This document shows, one piece after another, positions 26,173 to 34,303 of a DNA stretch of 59,471 nucleotides. Under the pieces are notes generated by a model, which worked only from the letters and a program-made list of their open reading frames with translations, did not search any database and was not told where the DNA came from. The stretch lies in contig CAZEBW010000015.1 of NCBI GenBank assembly GCA_964510205.1, positions 1 through 59,471 of the forward strand. The letters are read 5' to 3'. This DNA comes from CAZEBW01 sp964510205. GTDB lineage: Bacteria > Chloroflexota > Anaerolineae > VGOG01. The translations under genes and the position numbers were made by a program. Position 1 is the stretch's first letter. Every line of letters begins with the position of its first letter.

Positions 26173-26741
26173 TGCATCTGCTGGCGTATGACCACAAAAA
26201 TGGTGTGGAGAACCACCCATTGGCCGTCCTCCGCGTGCTGCATACCATCAAGATGTCCAGGGTCAGCAGGCACAATGACGCACACGTCCACTTTTTCTTT
26301 GAGCTTACCACCCTCGAAGGCCGTGATGCCGATGGTCGTGAGGCCGCGCTCCCGCGCCGTATCCATGGCCCGCAGCACGTTGGTCGAGTTGCCGCTGGAA
26401 CTGATAGCGATAGCCACATCGCCCACTTCGGCCAGCGAGGCCAGGGGCTCGGCGAAGACCGTCTCATAGCCAAAGTCGTTGGCATAGGCGGTCAGCAGCG
26501 GCACGTTGTCGTTCAGAGAGATCACTTTGAAGCGCGCTTTCCCCTCCCGCACCGTGCCCTTGCCCAGATCGCAGGCAAAGTGCGAGGCCATGGCCGCGCT
26601 GCCGCCGTTGCCCATCACAAAGATGCGTCGCCCCTCGATTCGGGCCTGGGTTAAGACATCTATCGTGCGAGCGATCTCAGCCTGGGGCAGGTTCTGCACC
26701 ACCTGACCGACTTCGTCAAGATACTTCTGCATGTAGTCCAC
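26169..26741 (-). CDS. SIS-domain phosphosugar isomerase (GmhA-like)
   Basis: This 190-residue protein is the usual length for GmhA/DiaA proteins. The SIS fold is shown by FVMGNGGSAAMASHFACDLG (phosphate loop) and AISSSGNSTNVLRAMDTARE. GmhA converts sedoheptulose 7-phosphate to D-glycero-D-manno-heptose 7-phosphate. The PfkB kinase here resembles the next enzyme in that route, which supports the assignment, though generic SIS phosphosugar isomerase is the safe call. A TATAAT -10 lies about 45 bp upstream. The ROK gene follows with a GTGA overlap. Confidence 0.85.
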   Translation of the reverse strand: MDYMQKYLDEVGQVVQNLPQAEIARTIDVLTQARIEGRRIFVMGNGGSAAMASHFACDLGKGTVREGKARFKVISLNDNVPLLTAYANDFGYETVFAEPLASLAEVGDVAIAISSSGNSTNVLRAMDTARERGLTTIGITAFEGGKLKEKVDVCVIVPADPGHLDGMQHAEDGQWVVLHTIFVVIRQQMQ

Positions 26742-26783
26742 TCTTTATCCATTCCTTTCCAGTCCGCTGTAGTGAGTCCCACA

Positions 26784-26789
26784 ATTATA
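26784..26789 (-). promoter_or_regulatory. Candidate -10 (TATAAT) for the SIS-led operon
   Basis: TATAAT lies 43 bp ahead of the GmhA-like start, right after the terminator of the ABC permease gene. No convincing -35 is present at 16-18 bp. Confidence 0.4.
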
Positions 26790-26802
26790 CCAAGACACCC
26801 TC

Positions 26803-26838
26803 AAAAAAGGAAATGGGGCATCCCAGGATGTCCCATCT
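26803..26838 (-). terminator. Intrinsic terminator after the ABC permease gene
   Basis: On the minus strand, ATGGGACATCC and GGATGCCCCAT form a hairpin followed by TTCCTTTTTT. It ends the ABC importer unit before the SIS-led unit. Confidence 0.75.
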
Positions 26839-26881
26839 CATCAAAAAAGTCCGTTGAATCCTTCCCGCTCGCTGTTCCTCT

Positions 26882-27778
26882 CTACCCCTTCAGCGACCCC
26901 GCCATCAATCCGCGCATGAAGTAGCGGCCCAGGAAAATGTACACCAGCAGGGTAGGCAGCGCGGCCAGGAGCGCGCCCGCCATCTGCACGTTCCACTCCA
27001 CGATGTAGCTGCCGGCCAGGTTGTTCAGGCCCACAGTGATGGGTTGGCGAGCGGGATTGCTGGTAATCGTAGCGGCGAACAGGAAATCATTCCAGATAGA
27101 CGTAAACTGCCAAATCATCACCACCACGAAGCCTGGCATGGAGATGGGAAACAGCACATACCGGTAGATGCCGAAGATATTTGCCCCATCAATCCGCGCC
27201 GCTTCGATCAACTCTGTGGGTATGGCGGCATAGTAGTTGCGGAAGATCAGGGTGGTGATGGGAATGCCATAGATCACGTGGGCCAGAATCAGGCCCGGTA
27301 TGGAGCCGTAAAGCCGCACCCCAAAAATGCTGATCTTCTGAAGGGTCTGTACCAGCGGGATCAGGATGCTCTGATAGGGGATAAACATCCCAAACAAGAG
27401 CAATGGAAAGAGCACGTTCGATCCCCGGAACTTCCATTTGGACAGGATGTAACCGTTGATCGAGCCCCACATGGCGGAGATGATGGTGGCCGGAACGGTG
27501 AGGTAGACGCTATTCATGAAGTTCACATTGAGCCCACGGAAGCCCTCTGCTTCGCTGCCAAACCAAGCCTTAGCGTAGCTATCGAAATGCAAGCCCTTGG
27601 GCAGATGCCACATGCGATACAGGCTCACCTCGGCAAAGCTCTTCAAGCCGGTCACGATCAAGACATACACCGGCATCAGATAGAAGAGGGCGAAGGCGAT
27701 CAGAACAGCATAAAGTACCACTCGCTTCCAGGTGATCGGTTTCGCGCTTGTGCGCCGTTCGCGCGTTAAGATGGTCAT
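26882..27778 (-). CDS. Sugar ABC transporter permease (MalG-like)
   Basis: The protein is 298 residues from the ATG at 27778, which overlaps the upstream permease stop by ATGA. It has about six membrane segments and the permease EAA loop EAARIDGANIFGIYRYVLFP near residue 200, which docks the ATPase. It belongs to the CUT1 group (MalG side), which imports oligosaccharides or glycosides. No ATP-binding subunit is encoded nearby, so a shared MsmX-like ATPase elsewhere is expected. Confidence 0.9.
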   Translation of the reverse strand: MTILTRERRTSAKPITWKRVVLYAVLIAFALFYLMPVYVLIVTGLKSFAEVSLYRMWHLPKGLHFDSYAKAWFGSEAEGFRGLNVNFMNSVYLTVPATIISAMWGSINGYILSKWKFRGSNVLFPLLLFGMFIPYQSILIPLVQTLQKISIFGVRLYGSIPGLILAHVIYGIPITTLIFRNYYAAIPTELIEAARIDGANIFGIYRYVLFPISMPGFVVVMIWQFTSIWNDFLFAATITSNPARQPITVGLNNLAGSYIVEWNVQMAGALLAALPTLLVYIFLGRYFMRGLMAGSLKG

Positions 27779-28674
27779 AGCTCTGCCTCCGTGCGGGTGC
27801 TCCACACCAGGTAGGGGACGATGAGGACAGCGACCATCACCAGTAGGATAATGGCGATCGCCGCCCCCCTGGCGAAATGGTTGCCCCTAAAGGTGGTGTC
27901 CCACATGAAATAGGCGGGGACATCGGTGGCGAAGCCGATGCCAGGTCCGGTCATAGCCACGATGAGGTCATAGATCTTGAGCGAGATGTGTCCCAGGACG
28001 ATGACGGCGCTGAGGGTGATCGGCTGCAGGAGAGGGAGAATAACGTGCCGCACGATCTGCACCTCCGAGGCCCCGTCCACCCGTGCGGCCTCACGCAGCT
28101 CCTCGGGGATGGCACGCAGGCCGGCCAGGTACATGGCCATGGTGTAGCCAGACATCTGCCAGGTGGCTGCAATGGCCACGGCTATAATTCCAATCTTGGG
28201 ATCGGTGTACCATCCCGTTTTGAGGAACCCCAGCCCGACCATGTCGAACAGCGCATTGACTCCTGTGCTGCCCAGTTCCTCGCTGCCGGGGTTGAGCAGC
28301 CAACGCCAGACCACACCAGTGACGATGAAGGAGATGGACATCGGAAACAGGTAGATGCTGCGGAAGACGCCCTCGCCCCGGATGCGTTGGTCCAACAAGA
28401 TAGCCAGCACGAAGCCGATGATCAAACAGCTAATTAAGAAGACCACTGTGAAAACTACGGTGTTGCGCAGATCAATCTGAAAACGCGGATGGGCAAACAG
28501 TTTCCGATAATTGCTGAGCCCGACCAAGGTGAAGTCGGGGAGGAGTTTATTCCACTTGGTCAGCGAGGCGTAGGCGGTCCAGCCGATGAAGCCATACACA
28601 AAGATAGCGATGGCCACCACCGCTGGCGCGATCAGCAGGATGGAGACAACACGCTCCCAATTCAAACGTCGCAT
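27775..28674 (-). CDS. Sugar ABC transporter permease (MalF-like)
   Basis: The protein is 299 residues from the ATG at 28674, with AGGAG 7 bp upstream; the longer open frame to 28926 is non-coding hairpin and SBP sequence. The first helix is VVSILLIAPAVVAIAIFVYG. The EAA loop is EAARVDGASEVQIVRHVILP. It pairs with the MalG-like subunit through a 4-bp overlap. It lies 80 bp downstream of the binding-protein gene, separated by a strong hairpin. Confidence 0.9.
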   Translation of the reverse strand: MRRLNWERVVSILLIAPAVVAIAIFVYGFIGWTAYASLTKWNKLLPDFTLVGLSNYRKLFAHPRFQIDLRNTVVFTVVFLISCLIIGFVLAILLDQRIRGEGVFRSIYLFPMSISFIVTGVVWRWLLNPGSEELGSTGVNALFDMVGLGFLKTGWYTDPKIGIIAVAIAATWQMSGYTMAMYLAGLRAIPEELREAARVDGASEVQIVRHVILPLLQPITLSAVIVLGHISLKIYDLIVAMTGPGIGFATDVPAYFMWDTTFRGNHFARGAAIAIILLVMVAVLIVPYLVWSTRTEAEL

Positions 28675-28706
28675 AAGTCTTCTCCTGGAAAGACTATAAA
28701 ACAAAG

Positions 28707-28740
28707 AGCGAGGCAGCCCAAAGGGTCGGGCTGCCTCGCT
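28707..28740 (-). terminator. Leaky terminator/attenuator between binding protein and permeases
   Basis: AGCGAGGCAGCCC and GGGCTGCCTCGCT form a perfect 13-bp stem with an 8-base loop, followed on the minus strand by CTTTGTTTT. Placed after the binding-protein stop and before the permease pair, it would protect or end part of the transcripts. That gives excess binding protein, as is common in CUT1 operons. Confidence 0.75.
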
Positions 28741-28753
28741 GGATAACCATGTT

Positions 28754-30277
28754 CTACTGGCAAACGCCGGCATCCACGCAGGCTTGCTGCAAGCCAGCCT
28801 GTGCGGCGGCGACATCGCCACTGGCGACGAACAGGGTGAGCACGTCCTTGTAGTCCGTGGCCCAGGATTCGTAGGCTGCTGCCCCATGAGCCACGCTGGC
28901 CACGATGGCGTCCTGGCTCCAGTCAACCATAGCGGACTGCAGGTAGGGGTTGAACAGCGCCGGGTCGCAGTCGGTGCGGGCGCAGATGGAACCTTTCTGC
29001 GGGTTGAAGGCTTCCTGACCCTCCAGCGAGCCGCAGGTCTTGGCCCAGTTGAGGGCGTTCTCCTTGTTGGGAGCCTCCGCGGGCACAGCGAAGCTGTCGG
29101 ACAGAGCGACGAAGATGCCGTCGGTGCCCGGCGGCGGCGCCCAGCCGTAGCCGTCGAAGCCCTTGGACGTGAACCAGCCGTCGGTCCAGTCGCCCATGAT
29201 CATCATGCCGCCTGTGCCTGCGATCAGGAACTCGCCCGCGCTGTCCCAGGTGTGAGCCGAGTGATCGGGGTTAGCGTAGCTCAGCATCATCTTGAAGTTC
29301 TCCAGCGCCTGGGCGACGCCTTCGCCGGTCCAGTCCGTGTCGCCGGTCCACAGGCCATTATAGCCATCAGCGCCCAGCGTGCCAGCCAGGATGTCTTCGA
29401 AGATGTGGCCGGCCTCCCAGCCATCTTTGGTGCCCAGCACGAAGGGCTGGACCCCTGCGGCCTTCAGCGCCTCGGCCACAGTCACGAACTCATCGAAGTT
29501 GGCCGGTGGCGTCAGCCCGTTGGCCTCGAAGGTCGCCCTGTTATACCAGAGCACGTTGGAGCGATGGATGTTGACCGGGACGCCCCAGTAGTGGCCGCCA
29601 TAAGCCTTGAGCAGGGTCAGCAAGTCTGTTGGGAAGGCCTCCTCCAGACCCTCGGAGGCATAGAGGTCGTCCAAAGGCTGGAGATACTGCTCGGGGCTGT
29701 AGCTCTCGACCTCCAGCCCAGCGTGGAGCTGGAAGGTGTCAGGCGGGTCGCCGCCGATGAGACGGGTCTTGAGCACGGCCTTGAAGTTGGTGCCCGCGCC
29801 CCCGGCCACGGTGGCGTTCACGATCTCGACGTCAGGATACTTCTCGCGGTAGATCCTGAACATCCCATTGAGACCCTCGGCCTCTCCGCCCGCCGTCCAC
29901 CAGCTGCCAACCACGAGCTGGCCGCTGGCACGCTCTCCAAACAGCAACTCCGGCTTGCTGGGGTCATAGGCCGCCATGAATGCTTCGGCATCTGCCTCGC
30001 TGGGGATGGCCAGCTTCCACCCTGGGTGGATGACGTCAGCGTTTTTGATGTAAGCAAAGCTTGAATCTTCGATGTTCTTCTGGTTGGTGGAGGCCATGAT
30101 GGCTGGCCAAGCGAAACCGGAGCCCAGGTACTTCTCTCCCAGGTCCCACAGGGTATCGCCCAGCTTGATGGTATAGCTCAGCTCCTCTTGAGCGGGCGGG
30201 GCCGCACTGGCCACGTTCACCACAACCAACAACATGGCGAGCACCAAAACCAAATTGAAAAGCTTCCTCTTTGACAT
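28754..30277 (-). CDS. ABC sugar-binding protein with N-terminal LysM-like domain
   Basis: The protein is 507 residues with an AGGAGG site and a signal peptide (MSKRKLFNLVLVLAMLLVVV). Residues about 33-95 resemble a LysM domain (YTIKLGDTLWDLGEKYLGSG, then NADVIHPGWKLAIP). From about residue 115 the sequence is a CUT1 solute-binding protein (LVVGSWWTAGGEAEGLNGMF, DPPDTFQLHAGLE, GGMMIMGDWTDGW). Three late Cys residues may form disulfides. The N-terminal module probably anchors the receptor to glycan or cell wall instead of the usual lipid anchor. The ligand is likely a sugar. The gene is first in the importer unit. Confidence 0.85.
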   Translation of the reverse strand: MSKRKLFNLVLVLAMLLVVVNVASAAPPAQEELSYTIKLGDTLWDLGEKYLGSGFAWPAIMASTNQKNIEDSSFAYIKNADVIHPGWKLAIPSEADAEAFMAAYDPSKPELLFGERASGQLVVGSWWTAGGEAEGLNGMFRIYREKYPDVEIVNATVAGGAGTNFKAVLKTRLIGGDPPDTFQLHAGLEVESYSPEQYLQPLDDLYASEGLEEAFPTDLLTLLKAYGGHYWGVPVNIHRSNVLWYNRATFEANGLTPPANFDEFVTVAEALKAAGVQPFVLGTKDGWEAGHIFEDILAGTLGADGYNGLWTGDTDWTGEGVAQALENFKMMLSYANPDHSAHTWDSAGEFLIAGTGGMMIMGDWTDGWFTSKGFDGYGWAPPPGTDGIFVALSDSFAVPAEAPNKENALNWAKTCGSLEGQEAFNPQKGSICARTDCDPALFNPYLQSAMVDWSQDAIVASVAHGAAAYESWATDYKDVLTLFVASGDVAAAQAGLQQACVDAGVCQ

Positions 30278-30424
30278 TTGTTAGCTCCTCCTTGAGTTTC
30301 AATAATAATCGGATAACCTTACCTAACCCAGTTTTTCTGCGATAGGCATCCCTCCTTTTCCATTAGCTGATAGCAAATGGCATATTAAGTGCCGTCAGGC
30401 CATAGGCTGCGAACCACCAGCGGA

Positions 30425-31438
30425 CTATTTCGCGCAGCGGAAGCCGATGTCATCGTTGGCAGCGGTCATGGAGCTGGCGCTACGCTCGGTGGTGCGCACC
30501 AATTCCTTGTCGCTGAACCAGCCGCCGCCTCGGATCACGCGGTACTTCTCGCCGAAGTATTGGGCCTCGTTGTCGCCGCCCGGATAGCCCGGATAAGGCT
30601 GGAACCAGTCGCTCGTCCACTCGGCCACGTTGCCCGCCATGTCCATCACACCATAGGGGCTGGCCCCGGACGGGAAGCTCCCCACAATGGTGGTCCCGCG
30701 GTAGCCTGATTCCTTGGCGTTCAACTTGTCCACATCCCAATCGTTGCCCCAGGGATAGACGCGCTCGTCTGTGCCCCGAGCCGCCTTCTCCCACTCCGCC
30801 TCGGTAGGCAGTCGCTTTTCTGCCCACTCGCAGAAGGCTTTGGCATCATTCCAGCTCACCTTCACCACGGGATGCTTGGGCTTGTCGGTGGCCCAGTATC
30901 GCCAAGACGTGTCCCCTGCGTTCTTCGCATCGGTGACGTAGCCCGTCTCGTCCACGAATTTGGCAAACTGCTCGTTGGTTACCTCGAACTTGTCAATCTC
31001 AAAGGCATCAACAAAGACCGCATGCGGCGGGCGCTCGACCCCACTCCCACTGCCCATAGTGAACTCCCCCTCGGGGATGGCGACCATGGGCGCCTGCACT
31101 TTTTGGGGCACAGGAGACGGAGTGGCTGTGGGCGGGACCGGAGTTGGAGTCGGCGGCTTCTTCGTAGCGGTCGGGGCAGGTGTCTCTCCCTCTACAGTGG
31201 GGACCGGTGTATCCGTGGGCTCTGGCGTGTCAGTAGGCTCTGGAGTAGGGGAAGGGGGAACCGGTGTGTCCGTCGGCGTTGGCGGGGGCGGTTTCGGGGT
31301 GGGGGTGGGCAAGATCTCGATCTCAGTGGGCATCGTGGCCGCTGGGCTAGGCTCAGCCGTCTTCTCCTCTGGGCCACCCCCGCAGCCAGCGATCAGAACC
31401 GCCAGCACCAGAATCCAAATCCACGAAAGTTTCTTCAT
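30425..31438 (-). CDS. Lipoprotein with formylglycine-generating-enzyme (SUMF1-like) domain
   Basis: The protein is 337 residues from the ATG at 31438 (AAGGAG upstream). The signal ends in the lipobox LIAGC, so it is anchored to the outside of the membrane. A long linker of PTPTP and TDTPEPTDTP repeats spans about residues 30-130. The C-terminal FGE-like domain has MVAIPEGEFTMGSGSGVE, EVTNEQFAKFVDETGY, RLPTEAEWEKAARG, YPWGNDWD and GNVAEWTSDWF, ending RGGGWFSD...GFRCAK. I do not see the two catalytic Cys of true formylglycine-generating enzymes and there is no sulfatase gene here. It is more likely a binding or sensor relative. A consensus promoter drives it. Confidence 0.85.
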   Translation of the reverse strand: MKKLSWIWILVLAVLIAGCGGGPEEKTAEPSPAATMPTEIEILPTPTPKPPPPTPTDTPVPPSPTPEPTDTPEPTDTPVPTVEGETPAPTATKKPPTPTPVPPTATPSPVPQKVQAPMVAIPEGEFTMGSGSGVERPPHAVFVDAFEIDKFEVTNEQFAKFVDETGYVTDAKNAGDTSWRYWATDKPKHPVVKVSWNDAKAFCEWAEKRLPTEAEWEKAARGTDERVYPWGNDWDVDKLNAKESGYRGTTIVGSFPSGASPYGVMDMAGNVAEWTSDWFQPYPGYPGGDNEAQYFGEKYRVIRGGGWFSDKELVRTTERSASSMTAANDDIGFRCAK

Positions 31439-31486
31439 CAGTAGCACTCCTTTCAGACAGTATTTTACGCTCGTAAGTCAAGCCTT

Positions 31487-31515
31487 ATTATATACTTCTA
31501 CTTTCAGCTTGTCAA
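31487..31515 (-). promoter_or_regulatory. Consensus sigma70 promoter for the FGE-like lipoprotein
   Basis: TTGACA (31515-31510) and TATAAT (31492-31487) are separated by exactly 17 bp on the minus strand, 49 bp before the start codon. This is the best promoter match in the window. Confidence 0.85.
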
Positions 31516-31569
31516 ATGCAGAAATCCAAATTTGCTGACTATCTCTCACTATTGGGCGCCTCACTACCA

Positions 31570-31708
31570 CGGAAGCGGCCTACCTGCCGCCCCGCGAAAC
31601 GGCAGGTAGGCGGCTTGGCTGGACTTGCCTTGATGGAGGCGACTGCGACGCATGTAGCCGGTACGAGACGGCTCCGCGTCTAACCCGCCACCAACCTGCC
31701 CTACGGTG
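31570..31708. repeat. Partial copy of the 221-bp element
   Basis: From GAAGCGGCCTACCTGCCG to ACCAACCTGCCCTAC, this matches the reverse complement of 43154-43292 with scattered changes. It keeps the inner hairpin (CCTACCTGCCG...CGGCAGGTAGG) and one terminal CAACCTGCCCTAC, but lacks the other half of the complete element. Confidence 0.75.
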
Positions 31709-31731
31709 ACTGATCGAGCGCAGGTTCAATG

Positions 31732-31880
31732 TAACATAGTCCAACTAATCGGGCGCGGGAAATCCAGGAGGAGGGCTTCCCTCCTCCAAGACTGCCCGCG
31801 CCCACGGCTCATCGAGCCCACTCACGGCTGCTATCAGAGACCTTGCCGATCCTTCAAGCCTAAGTAGTTGGACAATGTTA
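31732..31880. mobile_element. 149-bp palindromic element with 16-bp inverted ends (MITE-like)
   Basis: The ends are TAACATAGTCCAACTA (31732-31747) and TAGTTGGACAATGTTA (31865-31880), matching at 15 of 16 positions when inverted. Inside is a nested hairpin, GGGCGCGGG / CCCGCGCCC around GGAGGAGGG-CTT-CCCTCCTCC (31751-31803). No coding sequence or clear target duplication was seen. Confidence 0.65.
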
Positions 31881-31887
31881 AGTTAAT

Positions 31888-31973
31888 GTCATTGCGAGGC
31901 GCGCAGGGGCGAAGCAATCTCCTATCAGCGACTTGGGGATTGCTTCGGCGCAGACAGCGCGCCTCGCAATGAC
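31888..31973. repeat. GTCATTGCGAG palindromic repeat
   Basis: The copy has GTCATTGCGAGGCGCGC and GCGCGCCTCGCAATGAC ends. It is framed by a further inverted pair, CAATGTTAAGTT and AAGTTAACATTG, so it appears nested in another palindrome. Confidence 0.9.
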
Positions 31974-32035
31974 ACTGACGCGGAAGTTAACATTGTCGAG
32001 GTAGGTAGCTAAAAGTTCTTTTCACTTTTTCCATC

Positions 32036-32121
32036 GCTCTGAGCCCCGTCCCCGGGCCGACTAACCCATTTTGCCAAGCGTTTACCTCGTCCAGACGCCC
32101 CCGGGGACGGGGGCTATGAGC
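32036..32121. repeat. Long hairpin downstream of the HyuA-like gene
   Basis: AGCCCCGTCCCCGGG and CCCGGGGACGGGGGCT form an inverted pair around about 45 bases, with GCTC/GAGC extensions. It has no T-run, so it is not a typical terminator. With the elements above, it accounts for most of the gene-free stretch 31439-32152; I see nothing else there. Confidence 0.6.
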
Positions 32122-32152
32122 AAGATGAAAGTCGAAGTTTATTGCGACCTGC

Positions 32153-34303
32153 CTAGCGCCGCGCCGGGCTGGGCCGCCCCACCGCCGTGAAGATGAGCTC
32201 CGTCCCCAGGTAGACTTCCTGTCCCCAACCCGCAGCGAGACTCGCTTGGCGGTCGGTGCGGGCCATCTGCACTTCCACCTGATCCGCTCCCGCCTGGCGA
32301 GCCTGCGCCTCGGCACGGGCAAACATCACCTTGTGAGCGTGGTCCACGGCGCGCTCCAGATCATCGAAATCGTGCACGCCGTCGGGCAAGTGCAGGCGGA
32401 ACGCCTCCCCCCCGTCCAGCGAGCTGATCAGCACCCGCAGCCGCTGGACGACGCCTCCGGCCACGGCCCCCACCGCGTTGGCCACCTCCGCGTGGGGCGG
32501 GATGATCAACTCTGTGTGCAGCCGCTCGGCCGCGCGGGGCACGTAGGCCTCCACCGGCGCGCCGATGGCCACCAACGGCCTGCGCAGCGTCAATTCGCAA
32601 TTCAGGTCGCCAGCTTGCGGACCGTCGAGCGCGCGCCGCAGCAATGCCGCCGCCGTCGGCTCTCCCTCCCAATCGGGCGCACCTACCTCGTCCTCCAGCA
32701 CCTTGCTCACCAACTCGGTCGCCACCCGGTCCGACACCCCACGCACCACCCGCTGGCAGAAGTCTTCCACCGGCAAGCCAGCCTGAGCAGCCAGCATCTC
32801 CGCACCCAGCCGCGAGGCCTCGACATCCCACGGCTGAAAGCGGCCCAGCACGTGCAGCGCGTCCGTCGGTGTGAAGCCAGCCCGCTGCACCACGCGCTGG
32901 GATTCCAGGGCCTCAATTCGGCGCCGAAGCAGCCAGCCGTAGCGCGCCTCGCCGATCAGCGAAGCCAATGACTGAGGTCCCGCCTCCAAACGACGCAGCA
33001 GGGCGGCGTCTTCGTCTGAGATCCAGTTGACGGGACGCCGCCACGAGATCACAAACTGAGCGAGCTCGTCTCCCCTCTTCTGCGACAGCGCAGCCGTGAC
33101 TTGGCGGCGGAGTTCGCTCACCACCTCAGGACGCTCGCTGGCCAGCAGGCAGAGGGGGATGACGCGCTTGGGACCGATGAGCAGGCGTCCATCTCGACGG
33201 TGTCCTGAGCGTCGTCCTGAGCCTGCCGAAGGGCTTGTCGAAGGGTCGAAGCGCACGTGGCTGTCGCCGCCCAAGCCGGTGGTATGCACATCCACGGCCT
33301 CGACCATCGTCCGCCAGCCGCCGACGCGCGCGCCCTCCGAATTAAGGCGGGGCTGGCCGTCGTTCAGCGCGGCGATGTCGGTGGTGGTGCCTCCTACGTC
33401 CACCACCCACACGTCGTGTCGTCCGGCCAGATGCCAGGCGCCCACCGCGCTGGCCGCCGGCCCGGAGAGGATGGTCTCGATGGGGCGCTGCATGGCCCAC
33501 TCGGCTCGCACCAACGAGCCGTCTCCTTTGACCACCATCAGCGGGGCGGCAATGGCCTGTTCATCCAGCGTCTGGCGCACGGTGGCGATCAGTTCCCGCA
33601 GCAGCGGAACCAGGCGGGCGTTGAGGGCCACCGTCGTCGCCCGTCGCACGGCGTTGAGGCGGGTGGTCAGCTCGTGGCCGCAGGTGACCGGTAGGGGCAG
33701 CGCTTGCGGCTGCCCTCCCGTTGGCGCGGTCAATTCCTCCACCAACGCCCGCACCCGCAACTCGTGGGTGGGATTGCGCACGCCGAAGTAGCCCGATACG
33801 GCAAAAGCCTCGACCTTGTCGCGCCGAGCCAGGATGGCCTCCCGCGCCGCGTCCTCGTCCAGTGGAGCGACCTCGTTGCCCAGCACGTCGTGCCCGCCAT
33901 TCAGGTAAACCACATCGTCGGTCACCAACTCGTGCTGGAAGCCGTACTGTTCCATCAGCTCCCGATCGTAGCCGATGAGCAGCAGGCAAACGGGACTGCC
34001 CTGCCCCTCGGCGATGGCGTTGGTGGCCAATGTGGTGGAGAGCGCCACCAGTCCGATTTTCGATTCTCGATTTTCGATTGCCGATTTGTTGATTTGCTGA
34101 TCTACTGATTCGCTTTGGCTCGCTTCAAACCTTGCACTGAGCGTAGCCGAAGTGACAGCCACGATCGCTTCCCTGATGCCGATGGACAGATCGTGCCGCG
34201 TGGTCAGAGACTTGGCCGCCGCTTGCACTTCGCCCGTGGCGTGATCCACCAACACCGCGTCGGTGTATGTCCCACCTGTATCAATTCCTAATGCAATCGT
34301 CAT
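32153..34303 (-). CDS. HyuA-like (hydantoinase/oxoprolinase-type) ASKHA ATPase
   Basis: The protein is 716 residues from the ATG at 34303, which overlaps the upstream stop by ATGA; longer in-frame ORF sequence is a shadow of the neighbour. It opens with the phosphate loop ALGIDTGGTYTDAVLVD and has the second ATP motif VWVVDVGGTTTDIAAL, as in HyuA and acetone carboxylase subunits. Hydantoinase would normally need a HyuB partner, which is absent here. It is coupled to a MetH-activation-like gene and next to MttB and corrinoid genes. A role as ATP-driven corrinoid-protein reactivator, like RamA/RACo, is therefore plausible but inferred. A CGATTTTCGATT array is translated in frame (SVDQQINKSAIENRESKIG). 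Confidence 0.75.
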   Translation of the reverse strand: MTIALGIDTGGTYTDAVLVDHATGEVQAAAKSLTTRHDLSIGIREAIVAVTSATLSARFEASQSESVDQQINKSAIENRESKIGLVALSTTLATNAIAEGQGSPVCLLLIGYDRELMEQYGFQHELVTDDVVYLNGGHDVLGNEVAPLDEDAAREAILARRDKVEAFAVSGYFGVRNPTHELRVRALVEELTAPTGGQPQALPLPVTCGHELTTRLNAVRRATTVALNARLVPLLRELIATVRQTLDEQAIAAPLMVVKGDGSLVRAEWAMQRPIETILSGPAASAVGAWHLAGRHDVWVVDVGGTTTDIAALNDGQPRLNSEGARVGGWRTMVEAVDVHTTGLGGDSHVRFDPSTSPSAGSGRRSGHRRDGRLLIGPKRVIPLCLLASERPEVVSELRRQVTAALSQKRGDELAQFVISWRRPVNWISDEDAALLRRLEAGPQSLASLIGEARYGWLLRRRIEALESQRVVQRAGFTPTDALHVLGRFQPWDVEASRLGAEMLAAQAGLPVEDFCQRVVRGVSDRVATELVSKVLEDEVGAPDWEGEPTAAALLRRALDGPQAGDLNCELTLRRPLVAIGAPVEAYVPRAAERLHTELIIPPHAEVANAVGAVAGGVVQRLRVLISSLDGGEAFRLHLPDGVHDFDDLERAVDHAHKVMFARAEAQARQAGADQVEVQMARTDRQASLAAGWGQEVYLGTELIFTAVGRPSPARR
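34053..34112. repeat. CGATTTTCGATT word array in frame
   Basis: CGATTTTCGATTCTCGATTT, then TCGATTGCCGATTTGTTGAT and TTGCTGATCTACTGATTC, insert about 20 residues into the HyuA-like protein just ahead of VALSTTLATNAIAEG. A related array interrupts the aldehyde:ferredoxin oxidoreductase at 58875-58938. Confidence 0.7.

Noticed and set aside
31570..31973. CRISPR-like or attachment-site array in the gene-free stretch
   Set aside because: The repeated pieces are inverted and of different families, without equal spacers or a tRNA end.
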